Both the position numbers and the translations under genes were made by a program. The notes under the pieces were generated by a model. It saw nothing but the letters and a program-made list of their open reading frames with translations, was not told the origin of the DNA and made no database searches. From Clostridia bacterium (lineage in GTDB: Bacteria; Bacillota_A; Clostridia; Christensenellales; Aristaeellaceae), in assembly GCA_017620455.1 (NCBI GenBank), contig JAFZQK010000013.1:1-40689 (forward strand): a stretch of DNA of 40,689 bases. Reading direction: 5' to 3'. Positions 31,625 through 40,508 of this stretch are shown here, in pieces. The first letter of the stretch is position 1; the number at the start of each line of letters is the position of its first letter.

Positions 31625-32866
31625 GTGAAAAAGATCCTGCGTTTTTTCCGGTCCATGACCCTGGGAATGATCCTGCTGGTGCTGCTGATGCTTTTGTCCC
31701 TGGCGGGCAGCCTGATCCCCCAGGGCCTGCAGCCCATGGGGTACGTGGACATGTACGGCGCCGAAAAGGCCCGGCTCATCAGGGCCCTGGGTGCGGACGA
31801 CCTGTTCCATACCTGGTATTTTTACGCGCTGGAAATCCTGCTGTGCGTGAATCTGATCCTCTGCTCCGTGATCCGCTTTTCCCGGGTGCGCACGGCGGCG
31901 GCGCGGCAGCGCCGGGCCGCCTGGGACGCCGCATCGGAAAAGCCGCTGGGCCCCGGGGAAAAGGAGCGGCTGCGCGCGTTCCTGGCGCAAAGGCGCTTCC
32001 GGGAGGAAAAACGGGACGGCGAATCCGTGTTTTTCCGGAACGGGGCTGGGTTTTACGGCTCGTTCCTGACCCATCTGGCGATCCTGACGGTGCTGCTTTT
32101 CGGCTCCCTGGTGCTCACCGCGCCGGTAAGCGACGTGACGCTGATGCCCGGGGAATCCACCGTCCTGGCGGACGGCACCCGGCTGGAGTGCCTGGGGTTC
32201 CACATCGAGGACGCCCAGGGCAGGATCGACTACGCCAGCGACCTGAGGGCCGTGAGCCGGGACGGGGAACAGGAAAAGCGGCGGGAGATCCGGGTCAACG
32301 AGCCGCTGGTGTTCGGGGGCAATAAGATCTATCAGTTCACCTACGGCACGGCGGGGCAGGTAAAGATCCTGAACCGGGCAAACGGGGCGGAGGAGGTCAT
32401 GCGCCTCACCGAGCCCTGCTTCCTGTCCATCGACGGGCGCAACGGCGTGTTTTTCAACGCCCTCTATCCCGGCTACCTGCAGGACGAGCAGGGGAACTAT
32501 ACCCTGATCACCCGCGCCGCGGGCAGCTATCCCGATCCGGTGTACGACGTGAGCACCATCGTCGATGGCATGTCCGCGTCGGTGCTGGTTTTCCCGGGGG
32601 AGGAAGTGGACGTGAAGGACATCACCTTTTTCTTCCTGGATCCCGTGGAGTATCCGGGGCTGCAGATCAAGGGCGTCAGCCCCGGGCTGTACGCCGGGCT
32701 GTATTCCGGCTTCGCGCTGATGGTGGCCGGGCTGTACCTGTGCTTCTTCGCCGTGCCGGTATGCGTGAAAATCACGGATACGGGCTACGCCGTTGTGTCC
32801 CCCAAATCCCAGCAGGGCCTGGAGATCGCGCTCCGGGCCGCGCTGGAGGACAAGGAGAGAGCGTAA
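31625..32866 (+). CDS. resB: ResB-type cytochrome c biogenesis protein
   Basis: 413 residues, System II (Ccs1) component that with CcsA exports haem and ligates it to apocytochromes c. N-terminal FFRSMTLGMILLVLLMLLSL with GSLIPQG is the family signature; TM helices also near residues 70, 145 and at the C-terminal end (LYSGFALMVAGLYLCFFAVP), with a large extracytoplasmic domain between the last two. I chose the GTG at 31625 (GAGGA 5 nt upstream) over the GTG at 31613. Stop and ccsA start are adjacent. Confidence 0.91.
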   Translation: MKKILRFFRSMTLGMILLVLLMLLSLAGSLIPQGLQPMGYVDMYGAEKARLIRALGADDLFHTWYFYALEILLCVNLILCSVIRFSRVRTAAARQRRAAWDAASEKPLGPGEKERLRAFLAQRRFREEKRDGESVFFRNGAGFYGSFLTHLAILTVLLFGSLVLTAPVSDVTLMPGESTVLADGTRLECLGFHIEDAQGRIDYASDLRAVSRDGEQEKRREIRVNEPLVFGGNKIYQFTYGTAGQVKILNRANGAEEVMRLTEPCFLSIDGRNGVFFNALYPGYLQDEQGNYTLITRAAGSYPDPVYDVSTIVDGMSASVLVFPGEEVDVKDITFFFLDPVEYPGLQIKGVSPGLYAGLYSGFALMVAGLYLCFFAVPVCVKITDTGYAVVSPKSQQGLEIALRAALEDKERA

Positions 32867-33658
32867 ATGGAGATCCTGTTTTATGCGGCGCTGGCGCTGT
32901 ATTTTCTCGCCACCGTATTTCAGTTCGCGGGGGTGGCGCTGAAAAAGGACGTCCCCCGCCGGATGGGCCGCTGGACGTTCCTCGGGGCGCTTTTGCTGCA
33001 CACGGGTTATACGGTGTGGCGGGGCGCGGCGGCGGGGCGGCTGCCCCTGGCCAATCAGTTTGAATTCGCTTCGGCCTTCGCCTGGGCGGCGGCGGCGCTG
33101 GGACTGATCCTCTACAGGCGGCTGAAGCAGGAATGGCTTCTGACGGCGGCCATGCCCGCGGCCTTCCTGATACTCAGCTACGCGGCGTTCCAGCCCATGC
33201 GGATCAGCGAGCTGCCCAACGCCCTGCGGTCCGTCTGGTTTGCGGTGCACATCGGCTCCGCCGCGGTTTCCTATGCCGCCTTCGCGGTTTCGGGGGGGCT
33301 GGGGGTATCGTATCTGGTGCGCCTCAGGCGGGGGGAAGGGCCGGACGCCCCCCGGATGCAGATGACGGATTATCTGGGCTATCGGCTCATCTGCCTGGGG
33401 ATGCTACTGCTGACGGTGGTGATCTTTTCCGGCGCCATCTGGGCGGAGCAGGCCTGGGGCAAGTGGTGGAGCTGGGATCCCAAGGAAACCTGGGCCCTGA
33501 TCACCTGGCTGTTCTACGCCGTTTACCTGCATCAGCGGCTGCGGATGAAATGGCAGGGCAAGCGGACGGCCTGGCTGGCGATCATCGCGCTTCTGCTGGT
33601 GCTGTTCACCTTTGCCGGGGTCAATATGCTGTTCAAAGGGCTGCATTCCTATGCGTAA
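32867..33658 (+). CDS. ccsA: Cytochrome c assembly protein CcsA (ResC)
   Basis: 263 residues with about eight TM helices and the haem-handling WWD motif (AWGKWWSWDPKETWALITWL). Conserved His residues flank it (HIGSAAVSYAAFAV; VYLHQRLRM; GLHSY at the C-terminus). Begins directly after the resB stop. Together the pair makes the holo-synthase needed for NrfA. Confidence 0.95.
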   Translation: MEILFYAALALYFLATVFQFAGVALKKDVPRRMGRWTFLGALLLHTGYTVWRGAAAGRLPLANQFEFASAFAWAAAALGLILYRRLKQEWLLTAAMPAAFLILSYAAFQPMRISELPNALRSVWFAVHIGSAAVSYAAFAVSGGLGVSYLVRLRRGEGPDAPRMQMTDYLGYRLICLGMLLLTVVIFSGAIWAEQAWGKWWSWDPKETWALITWLFYAVYLHQRLRMKWQGKRTAWLAIIALLLVLFTFAGVNMLFKGLHSYA

Positions 33659-33671
33659 GGGGGACGGGGAC

Positions 33672-35141
33672 ATGAAACGGCGCGGGACGATCTGCTTACT
33701 GATATGCCTGCTGCTGACGGCGGCGGCCGCGGCGGCGGAGACGGGAGGAGAAAACATGGAGGAACCATTGGTGCTGCTGCAATCCTATAAAAAAGAGGGC
33801 GAAAACAACCCCCTCTACACCCAGCGCTTCGGGGCGGACCCCGGGGTGATGGAATACGGCGGGCGGCTGTACGTATACATGACGGACGATCTGATCCAGC
33901 GGGACAGCCTGGGAAACGTGCAGGAGAACACGTATGGGAGCATCCGGTGCCTGAACTGCATCTCCTCCGACGATCTGGTGAACTGGACGGACCACGGCCG
34001 CATCGCCGTGGCGGGCGCCGGCGGGGCGGCCCCCTGGGCGCGCAATTCCTGGGCGCCCTGCGCCGCGCATAAGCAGATCGACGGGCAGGAGAAATTCTTC
34101 CTGTACTACTGCAACGGCGGCAACGGCATCGGCGTGCTCACCGCGGACAGCCCCACCGGCCCCTGGGAGGATCCCCTGAAGGGCCTGCTCATCAGCCGCG
34201 CCACCCCCAACTGCGCCGACGTCACCTGGCTGTTCGATCCGGCGGTGATGGTGGACGACGACGGCACCGGCTATCTGGCCTTCGGCGGCGGCGTGCCGGA
34301 GGGAAAGCAGGCCGCCCCGGGCACCGGGCGCATCGTGCGGCTGGGGGACGATATGATCTCCCTGGCCTGCGATCCCGTCGCCCTGGAAGTGCCCTGGCTG
34401 TTCGAGGATTCGGGCATCAACAAGATCAACGGGCAGTACGTGTATTCCTACTGCTCCAACTGGCAGACCCGGGGGAACGCCCTGCATCTTACCGACGGGG
34501 CCATCCAGTATATGACCGCGGACGATCCTATGGGGCCGTATACCTACCGGGGCGAGCTGTTCCCCAACGAGGGGCGGTTCTTCGGGCTTTACGGCAACAA
34601 CCATCATTCCATCGCCTGCCTGAACGGGGAATATTATTTGTTCTATCACGCCCGGCCCGTGGAAAAGGCCATGGGCATCACCGGCAATTACCGCAGCCCC
34701 CAGATCGATAAAATCACCCTGAACGAGGACGGCACCTTCCGGCAGGTGGTGGGCACCATGAAGGGGGTCGCCCAGCTCAAGCCCCTCGATCCGTATCAGG
34801 AGGTGTCCGCCGCCACCCAGGCCAACCAGGCGGGGATCGCCGTGAAGGTGCTCAACGGCGTGCGCTTCGTGGAAGGCGGCCGGGGCAGCTGGATCAAGGT
34901 GGCCCAGACGGCTATCGGGGAGGACGCAAAGCAGCTCCGGGTGGTGGCCGGCTCCCGGGAGGGCGGGGAACTGCTGGTTTCCAACAGCCTCTCCGGCGAG
35001 CTTGCCGCCCGGGTGCAGATCCCGGCGGGCACGGAATTGAGCACGGCGTTCACCGTTCCTTTCACCCTGACGGGCACGGAGGATCTGTATTTCGTGTTCG
35101 ACGGGGAGATCCAGTTCCAATCCTGGCAGCTGCTGAGATAA
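33672..35141 (+). CDS. Secreted GH43 glycosidase with C-terminal CBM6-like domain
   Basis: 489 residues with a signal peptide (first ~22 residues). The five-bladed propeller signature residues of GH43 are present: GADPGVMEYGGRLYVY (Asp56, base), WLFDPAVMVDDDGTGYLAFG (Asp189, pKa modulator) and WLFEDSGINKINGQYVYSY (Glu245, acid). Residues ~365-489 form a jelly-roll domain like CBM6 (GSWIKVAQTAI ... DLYFVFDGE). Likely acts on arabinose/xylose-containing plant polysaccharide. 13 nt after ccsA and before a terminator, so it shares the nrfA transcript, which is unusual. Confidence 0.88.
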   Translation: MKRRGTICLLICLLLTAAAAAAETGGENMEEPLVLLQSYKKEGENNPLYTQRFGADPGVMEYGGRLYVYMTDDLIQRDSLGNVQENTYGSIRCLNCISSDDLVNWTDHGRIAVAGAGGAAPWARNSWAPCAAHKQIDGQEKFFLYYCNGGNGIGVLTADSPTGPWEDPLKGLLISRATPNCADVTWLFDPAVMVDDDGTGYLAFGGGVPEGKQAAPGTGRIVRLGDDMISLACDPVALEVPWLFEDSGINKINGQYVYSYCSNWQTRGNALHLTDGAIQYMTADDPMGPYTYRGELFPNEGRFFGLYGNNHHSIACLNGEYYLFYHARPVEKAMGITGNYRSPQIDKITLNEDGTFRQVVGTMKGVAQLKPLDPYQEVSAATQANQAGIAVKVLNGVRFVEGGRGSWIKVAQTAIGEDAKQLRVVAGSREGGELLVSNSLSGELAARVQIPAGTELSTAFTVPFTLTGTEDLYFVFDGEIQFQSWQLLR

Positions 35142-35147
35142 ACCATA

Positions 35148-35171
35148 GGGAGGGAAAACCCTCCCTTTTTT
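35148..35171 (+). terminator. Terminator after the GH43 gene
   Basis: GGGAGGG / CCCTCCC perfect 7-bp stem, AAAA loop, six T. Confidence 0.93.
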
Positions 35172-35215
35172 GTGTATTTTTTCATTGTGCATGCGCGGAT
35201 TCCAGGGAAAAGTCC

Positions 35216-35244
35216 TTGACAGAAGGGGTTTTGATGGGTATAAT
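35216..35244 (+). promoter_or_regulatory. Perfect-consensus promoter of carA-carB/dapF
   Basis: TTGACA (35216-35221), 17-bp spacer, TATAAT (35239-35244). Confidence 0.93.
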
Positions 35245-35260
35245 GTGCATAAACATGCAC
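35245..35260 (+). promoter_or_regulatory. ARG-box-like operator at the car promoter
   Basis: GTGCAT-AAAC-ATGCAC, a perfect dyad directly after the -10. Its core TGCAT-AAAC-ATGCA fits the ArgR/AhrC box TGNAT-WWWW-ATNCA with one deviation. The arm is repeated: GTGCAT at 35265-35270 makes a second dyad with ATGCAC (35255-35260), and another GTGCAT lies upstream at 35187-35192. Arginine repression of carbamoyl phosphate synthesis is well known, so ArgR is a good candidate. Confidence 0.6.
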
Positions 35261-35289
35261 GATTGTGCATGAGCAAACAGCAAGCGAAA

Positions 35290-35307
35290 CGCCGGGGGAA
35301 ACCGGCG
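35290..35307 (+). promoter_or_regulatory. Small hairpin ahead of the carA SD
   Basis: CGCCGG / CCGGCG with a GGGAAA loop; the last base adjoins the GGGGGAGG SD of carA, so stacking may limit ribosome binding. No PyrR-type attenuator with terminator is seen in the leader. Confidence 0.4.
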
Positions 35308-35318
35308 GGGGAGGCATC

Positions 35319-36383
35319 ATGGCCTATCTGGTGCTGCAGAACGGCAGGATTTTTGAGGGAAAGCGCATCGGCGCGCCCGTCGACCGGGTGGGGGAATTGG
35401 TATTCACCACGGGGATGGAAGGCTATCTGGAGACGCTGACGGACCCGAGCTATTACGGCCAGATCGTCACCCACACCTTTCCCCTGATCGGCAACTACGG
35501 GGTGATCGAGGAGGATTTCGAGGGGAAAAGCGCGCTGTTCGGCTATATTGTGCGGGAGTTATGCGATGCGCCCTCCAATTTCCGCAGCCAGTACGCCCTG
35601 AACGATTACCTCACGGCCCGGGGCATCCCCGGCCTGTGCGGGGTGGACACCCGGGAGATCGTGCGGATCACCCGGGAGGAGGGCGTGATGAACGCCATGC
35701 TCTGCGACGCCGTGCCCGCCGATCTTTCGGCCCTCCGGGCGTTCCGGGTGGAAAACGCCGTCGCCTCCGTCACCTGCGGGGAAAAGGCGGTGCATCCGGC
35801 GGAAGGAAAAGAAAAATACCGGGTGGCGCTGATGGATTACGGGGCGAAAAGAAACATCGTCCGTTCCCTGCAGAAGCGGGGCTGCACGGTCACGGTGTGG
35901 CCGGCGGATACGAAGGCGGTTGAAGTGCTTTCCGGCGATCCCGACGGGATCATGCTGTCCAACGGCCCCGGGGATCCCAAGGAAAACACGGGCTGCATCG
36001 CGGAGATCAGAAAGCTGCTGGGGCAGAAGCCGATATTCGGCATCTGCCTGGGGCATCAGCTGGCGGCGCTGGCCCTGGGGGGCGATACGGTGAAGCTGAA
36101 ATACGGCCATCGGGGCGGCAACCAGCCGGTGAAGGATCTGAAAACCGGCCGCACCTGGATCACCTCCCAGAACCACGGGTACGCCGTGGTGGCAAAAAGC
36201 GTGAGCGGGAAAGGCGAGGAGACCTTTATCAACGCTAACGACGGCAGCTGCGAGGGCGTATCCTATCCCGGCCTGAACTGCTTCACCGTGCAGTTCCATC
36301 CCGAGGCCTGCGCCGGCCCCAAGGATACGGGCTTCCTGTTCGACCGGTTTATTTCCATGATGGGAGGGACGATGGATGCCTAA
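35319..36383 (+). CDS. carA: Carbamoyl phosphate synthase small subunit
   Basis: 354 residues; releases ammonia from glutamine for CarB. N-terminal CarA domain (LVLQNGRIFEGKRIGAP; VFTTGMEGYLETLTDPSYYG), C-terminal class I glutamine amidotransferase with nucleophile Cys243 in FGICLGHQLAALA and His327/Glu329 in VQFHPEACAGP. ATG at 35319 with GGGGGAGG; the open frame upstream has no SD. Overlaps carB by 8 nt. Confidence 0.96.
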   Translation: MAYLVLQNGRIFEGKRIGAPVDRVGELVFTTGMEGYLETLTDPSYYGQIVTHTFPLIGNYGVIEEDFEGKSALFGYIVRELCDAPSNFRSQYALNDYLTARGIPGLCGVDTREIVRITREEGVMNAMLCDAVPADLSALRAFRVENAVASVTCGEKAVHPAEGKEKYRVALMDYGAKRNIVRSLQKRGCTVTVWPADTKAVEVLSGDPDGIMLSNGPGDPKENTGCIAEIRKLLGQKPIFGICLGHQLAALALGGDTVKLKYGHRGGNQPVKDLKTGRTWITSQNHGYAVVAKSVSGKGEETFINANDGSCEGVSYPGLNCFTVQFHPEACAGPKDTGFLFDRFISMMGGTMDA

Positions 36384-39300
36384 GGATCTGACCATACGCA
36401 AGGTGCTGGTGATCGGCTCCGGCCCCATCGTGATCGGCCAGGCGGCGGAATTCGATTACGCCGGCGCCCAGGCCTGCCGGGTGCTGAGGCAGGAAGGGAT
36501 CAACGTGGTGCTGGTGAACTCCAACCCCGCCACCATCATGACGGATCAGCACCTGGCGGACGAAATCTATCTGGAACCGCTGAACGCGGAAACCGTGCGG
36601 CGGATCATCGAAAAGGAGCGGCCGGACGGGCTGCTGGCGGGGCTGGGGGGCCAGACGGCCCTGACGCTGGCCATGCAGCTGAGCCGGGACGGCACATTGC
36701 AGCAGTACGGCGTGCGGCTGCTGGGCTCGCCCATCGAGGCCATCGAAAGGGCCGAGGACCGGGAAAAATTCCGGGATACCATGCGCCGGATCGGCCAGCC
36801 CTGCGTGCCCAGCGAGATCGCGGAAACGCTGCAGGACGCCCTGCGCGCCGCCCGGGACATCGGCTATCCCGTCATCGTGCGGCCCGCCTATACCCTGGGG
36901 GGCAGCGGCGGGGGCATCGCCCAGGACGAAAACGAAATGCGCGTCATCGCCCAGGCGGGGCTGGACGCCTCGCCCATTACCCAGATCCTGGTGGAAAAGT
37001 GCATTTCCGGCTGGAAGGAAATCGAATTTGAAACCATGCGGGACGCCTTGGGCAACGTGATCGCCGTCTGCTCCATGGAAAACGTGGACCCGGTGGGGGT
37101 GCACACCGGGGACAGCGTGGTGGTGGCCCCGGCGCTGACGCTGTCCGATAAGGAATACCAGATGCTGCGCACCGCGGCGCTGGACATGATCACGGCCATC
37201 GGCATCGTGGGGGGCTGCAACTGCCAGTTCGCCCTGAACCCGGATTCCTTTGAATACGCGGTGATCGAGGTGAACCCCCGGGTGAGCCGCTCCTCTGCCC
37301 TGGCCAGCAAGGCGACGGGCTATCCCATCGCCAAAATTACTACCCGCATCGCCCTGGGCTATTCCCTGGACGAGATCCCCAACGACATCACCGGCAAGAC
37401 CTGCGCCTGCTTTGAACCGGCGCTGGATTACGTGGTGGTGAAATTCCCCAAATGGCCCTTCGATAAATTTTCCGGCTCCTCCCGCCGCCTGGGCACTCAG
37501 ATGAAGGCCACGGGGGAGGTCATGGCCATCGGGCAGAGCTTTGAAGAGGCGCTGATGAAAGCCGTGCGGGGCGCGGAAATCAGCCTGGACAATCTGAACG
37601 CGCCGCCCCTCTCCACCGCCCCCGTGCTGGAGCGCCTGGCGGCCCAGGACGACCGGCGGCTGTTCACGGTGTTCGAGGCGCTGAAAAGCGGCGTTTCCGT
37701 GGACGAAATCTTTGAGATCACGAAGATCGACCGGTGGTTCCTGCACAAGCTGGAGGGCCTGGCGGCCTTTGAAAAAAAGCTGCAGAAGGAAGGCCCCGCC
37801 GGGGAAAACTACGCCCGGGCGAAGCGCCTGGGCTATCCCGACGCCGCCATCCGGCGCCTGACCGGGGCGGAAACATTGCCCGGCTGGACGATGTCCTACA
37901 AAATGGTGGATACCTGCGGGGCGGAGTTCGCCGCTGAAACGCCCTACTTCTATTCCTGCACGGATGAAAGCTGCGAATCCCGGGCCCTCATACGCAGCGG
38001 GCGGCCTGTGGTCATGGTGCTGGGCAGCGGGCCCATCCGCATCGGCCAGGGCATCGAATTCGATTACAGCTCCGTCCACTGCGTGTGGACCCTCCGGGAA
38101 ATGGGCTACGACGTGGTGATCGTCAACAACAACCCCGAAACCGTCTCCACCGACTACGACACCGCAGACCGGCTGTATTTCGAGCCCCTGTGCCCCGAGG
38201 ACGTGATGAACATCATCGCCGTGGAAAAGCCCATCGGCGTGGTGGTGGCCTTCGGGGGGCAGACGGCCATCAAGCTCACCAAATTCCTGGACAGCCGGGG
38301 CGTGCCCATCCTGGGCACCAGCGCCGCTTCCATCGACATAGCGGAGGACCGGGAGCGTTTCGACGCGCTGCTGGAGCAGTTCCATATCCGCCGGCCCCGG
38401 GGAAAGAGCGTCAGGACCCTGGCGGAAGCCCTTTCCGCCGCGGAGGAGCTGGGCTACCCCGTGCTGCTGCGGCCCTCTTACGTGATCGGCGGCCAGAACA
38501 TGACCATATCCCGCAGCGACGGGCAGACGAAGGCCTACATGGAAAAGATCCTGGCCGGGGGCATCGAAAACCCGGTGCTCATCGACCAGTACCTGCCCGG
38601 AATCGAATTGGAGGTGGACGTGATCTCCGACGGGGAGGACGTGCTGATCCCCGGCATCATGGAGCACATCGAGCGGGCCGGGGTCCATTCCGGGGATTCC
38701 ATCGCCGTGTATCCGCCCTATAACCTGAACGACGTTTTTCTGGAAAAGATCTGCGATTGCTCCCGGAAGCTGGCGCTGGCCCTGGGCACCAAGGGGCTGG
38801 TGAACATCCAGTATCTGATCTACAACAACGAACTGTACGTGATCGAGGTGAATCCCCGGGCCAGCCGCACCGTGCCCTACATCAGCAAGGTGACGAAGGT
38901 GCCCATGGCGGACATCGCCTCCCGGGTGATGCTGGGGGAGAAGCTGGCGGAATTGCACTTCGGCACGGGGCTGTACCGCACGCCGCCGTACTGCGCGGTG
39001 AAGGTGCCGGTGTTCTCCTTTGAAAAGCTCAGCGACGCCAACAGCATCCTGGGCCCGGAAATGAAATCCACGGGCGAGGTGCTGGGCATCGGGAAAACGC
39101 TGCCGGAGGCGCTGTTCAAGGGCCTGACGGCGGCGGGCTTCGCCGTGCCCGGCCCCCACAGCAAGGGGAAGACCGGGGTGCTCATCAGCGTGGAGGAGAG
39201 CGATTACCAGGAGGTCATTTCCCTGGCGAAGCGCTTCTTCGATCTGGGGCTGCGCCTGTACGCCACCTCCGGCACCGCCGCGGCCATCGAAAGCCTGGGC

Positions 39301-40410
39301 GTGCCGGTGACGGCGGTAAAGAACGCCGCGGAAAGCGACGAGATCACCGATCTTATGGACCGGGGGGACATCCATTACATCGTTTACACCGGCGCGGTGA
39401 AGGACGCCACCGTGGGGGATTACACGGCGCTGCACCGCCGGGCCATGCGCCTGTCCATCCCCTGCCTCACCTCCCTGGATACCGCCGGGGCCCTGGCGGA
39501 CATCATGGCCAGCCGCTACACCGGGCAGAACACCGAGCTCATCGACATCAACCACATGCGGGCCTGGCGCAGCCGCATCCGCTTCGCCAAGATGCAGTCC
39601 TGCGGCAACGATTACATTTTTATCGAGAATTTCGACGGGGCCATCACCTGCCCCGAATCCCTGTGCGTGCAGCTGTGCGCGCCCCACTACGGCATCGGCG
39701 GGGACGGCATCGTGCTGCTGGAAAAGTCCGGGAAGGCCGACGCCCGCATCCGCTCCTTCAACAAGGACGGCAGCGAGGGCCGCATGGCGGGGAACAATTT
39801 GCGCTGCGTGGCGAAATATCTTTACGACAAGGGCTATGTACGCAGCGAATACCTGTCCATCGAAATGGGCGACAGCGTGCACCATCTGAAGGTGTACCTC
39901 CGGGACGGCAAGGTGAATTCCGTTTCCGCGGCCATGGGCAGGGCGGATTTTGCCGCCGCCCGGGTGCCCGTGGTTTCGGACCGGGCGGAGGTGGTGAACG
40001 CGCCGCTTTCCATCGCCGGGGAAACCTACGCCGCCACCTGCGTGTCCGTGGGCAATCCCCATTGCGTGGTGTTCCTGGACGGCATCGACGCCCTGGACCT
40101 GAACGCCCTGGGCCCCCGGTTCGAGTACGCCGATTGCTTCCCCCAGCGGGTGAACACGGAATTCGTGCGGGTGATCAACCGCAATACCCTCCGCCTCCGG
40201 GTATGGGAGCGGGGCAACGGCGAAACGCTGGCCTGCGGCACCGGGGCCTGCGCCGCGGCGGCGGCCGCCGTGCGCTGCGGGTACTGCGCGGCGGACAGCG
40301 ATATCGTGGTGAAGCTGCCCGGGGGCGACCTGACCGTTCGGTGCGCGGAGGGCGGGATCACCCTCACCGGGGAAGTGACTTTCGTGTTTGAAGGAGAGTT
40401 TGAATACTGA
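36376..40410 (+). CDS. carB: Carbamoyl phosphate synthase large subunit fused to a DapF-like epimerase domain
   Basis: 1344 residues in one frame. Residues 1-~1060 are a full CarB: first ATP-grasp half (LVIGSGPIVIGQAAEFDYAG), second half (VLGSGPIRIGQGIEFDYSSV), MGS allosteric domain from ~934 (GVLISVEESDYQEVISLAKR, TSGTAAAIESLG). After a linker of a few residues, ~1067-1344 form a full-length DapF-like domain: AKMQSCGNDYIFIENF, IRSFNKDGSEGRMAGNNLRC, VSVGNPHCVVFLDG, ERGNGETLACGTGACAAAA. The second catalytic Cys is kept (Cys1287), but the first (CGNG in known DapF) is Ala1138 in M-A-G-N-N, so ordinary two-Cys epimerisation of LL-diaminopimelate is in doubt. No SD stands before the DapF part, so it is not made separately. 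Confidence 0.93.
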   Translation: MPKDLTIRKVLVIGSGPIVIGQAAEFDYAGAQACRVLRQEGINVVLVNSNPATIMTDQHLADEIYLEPLNAETVRRIIEKERPDGLLAGLGGQTALTLAMQLSRDGTLQQYGVRLLGSPIEAIERAEDREKFRDTMRRIGQPCVPSEIAETLQDALRAARDIGYPVIVRPAYTLGGSGGGIAQDENEMRVIAQAGLDASPITQILVEKCISGWKEIEFETMRDALGNVIAVCSMENVDPVGVHTGDSVVVAPALTLSDKEYQMLRTAALDMITAIGIVGGCNCQFALNPDSFEYAVIEVNPRVSRSSALASKATGYPIAKITTRIALGYSLDEIPNDITGKTCACFEPALDYVVVKFPKWPFDKFSGSSRRLGTQMKATGEVMAIGQSFEEALMKAVRGAEISLDNLNAPPLSTAPVLERLAAQDDRRLFTVFEALKSGVSVDEIFEITKIDRWFLHKLEGLAAFEKKLQKEGPAGENYARAKRLGYPDAAIRRLTGAETLPGWTMSYKMVDTCGAEFAAETPYFYSCTDESCESRALIRSGRPVVMVLGSGPIRIGQGIEFDYSSVHCVWTLREMGYDVVIVNNNPETVSTDYDTADRLYFEPLCPEDVMNIIAVEKPIGVVVAFGGQTAIKLTKFLDSRGVPILGTSAASIDIAEDRERFDALLEQFHIRRPRGKSVRTLAEALSAAEELGYPVLLRPSYVIGGQNMTISRSDGQTKAYMEKILAGGIENPVLIDQYLPGIELEVDVISDGEDVLIPGIMEHIERAGVHSGDSIAVYPPYNLNDVFLEKICDCSRKLALALGTKGLVNIQYLIYNNELYVIEVNPRASRTVPYISKVTKVPMADIASRVMLGEKLAELHFGTGLYRTPPYCAVKVPVFSFEKLSDANSILGPEMKSTGEVLGIGKTLPEALFKGLTAAGFAVPGPHSKGKTGVLISVEESDYQEVISLAKRFFDLGLRLYATSGTAAAIESLGVPVTAVKNAAESDEITDLMDRGDIHYIVYTGAVKDATVGDYTALHRRAMRLSIPCLTSLDTAGALADIMASRYTGQNTELIDINHMRAWRSRIRFAKMQSCGNDYIFIENFDGAITCPESLCVQLCAPHYGIGGDGIVLLEKSGKADARIRSFNKDGSEGRMAGNNLRCVAKYLYDKGYVRSEYLSIEMGDSVHHLKVYLRDGKVNSVSAAMGRADFAAARVPVVSDRAEVVNAPLSIAGETYAATCVSVGNPHCVVFLDGIDALDLNALGPRFEYADCFPQRVNTEFVRVINRNTLRLRVWERGNGETLACGTGACAAAAAAVRCGYCAADSDIVVKLPGGDLTVRCAEGGITLTGEVTFVFEGEFEY

Positions 40411-40415
40411 TCCCG

Positions 40416-40433
40416 GAAGCCTTGGGGGGCTTC
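40416..40433 (+). terminator. Weak hairpin after carB-dapF
   Basis: GAAGCC / GGCTTC with a TTGGGG loop, but only TT-C-GG follows, so termination may be inefficient or Rho-dependent. Confidence 0.4.
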
Positions 40434-40508
40434 TTCGGTCGGCCGAATTCAGCCGGCGATCGATCCGCAAGGACGCAGGATCACCGGTCCGGTGCATCAC
40501 TGCGCCCT

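Noticed and set aside
39550..39600. Separate translation start for the DapF part
   Set aside because: ATG codons exist at 39556 and 39592 but no SD stands before either, and the frame is continuous with CarB.
36349..40500. 1383-codon open frame antisense to carB-dapF
   Set aside because: No SD or family motif; such frames arise from the high third-position GC of the real gene.
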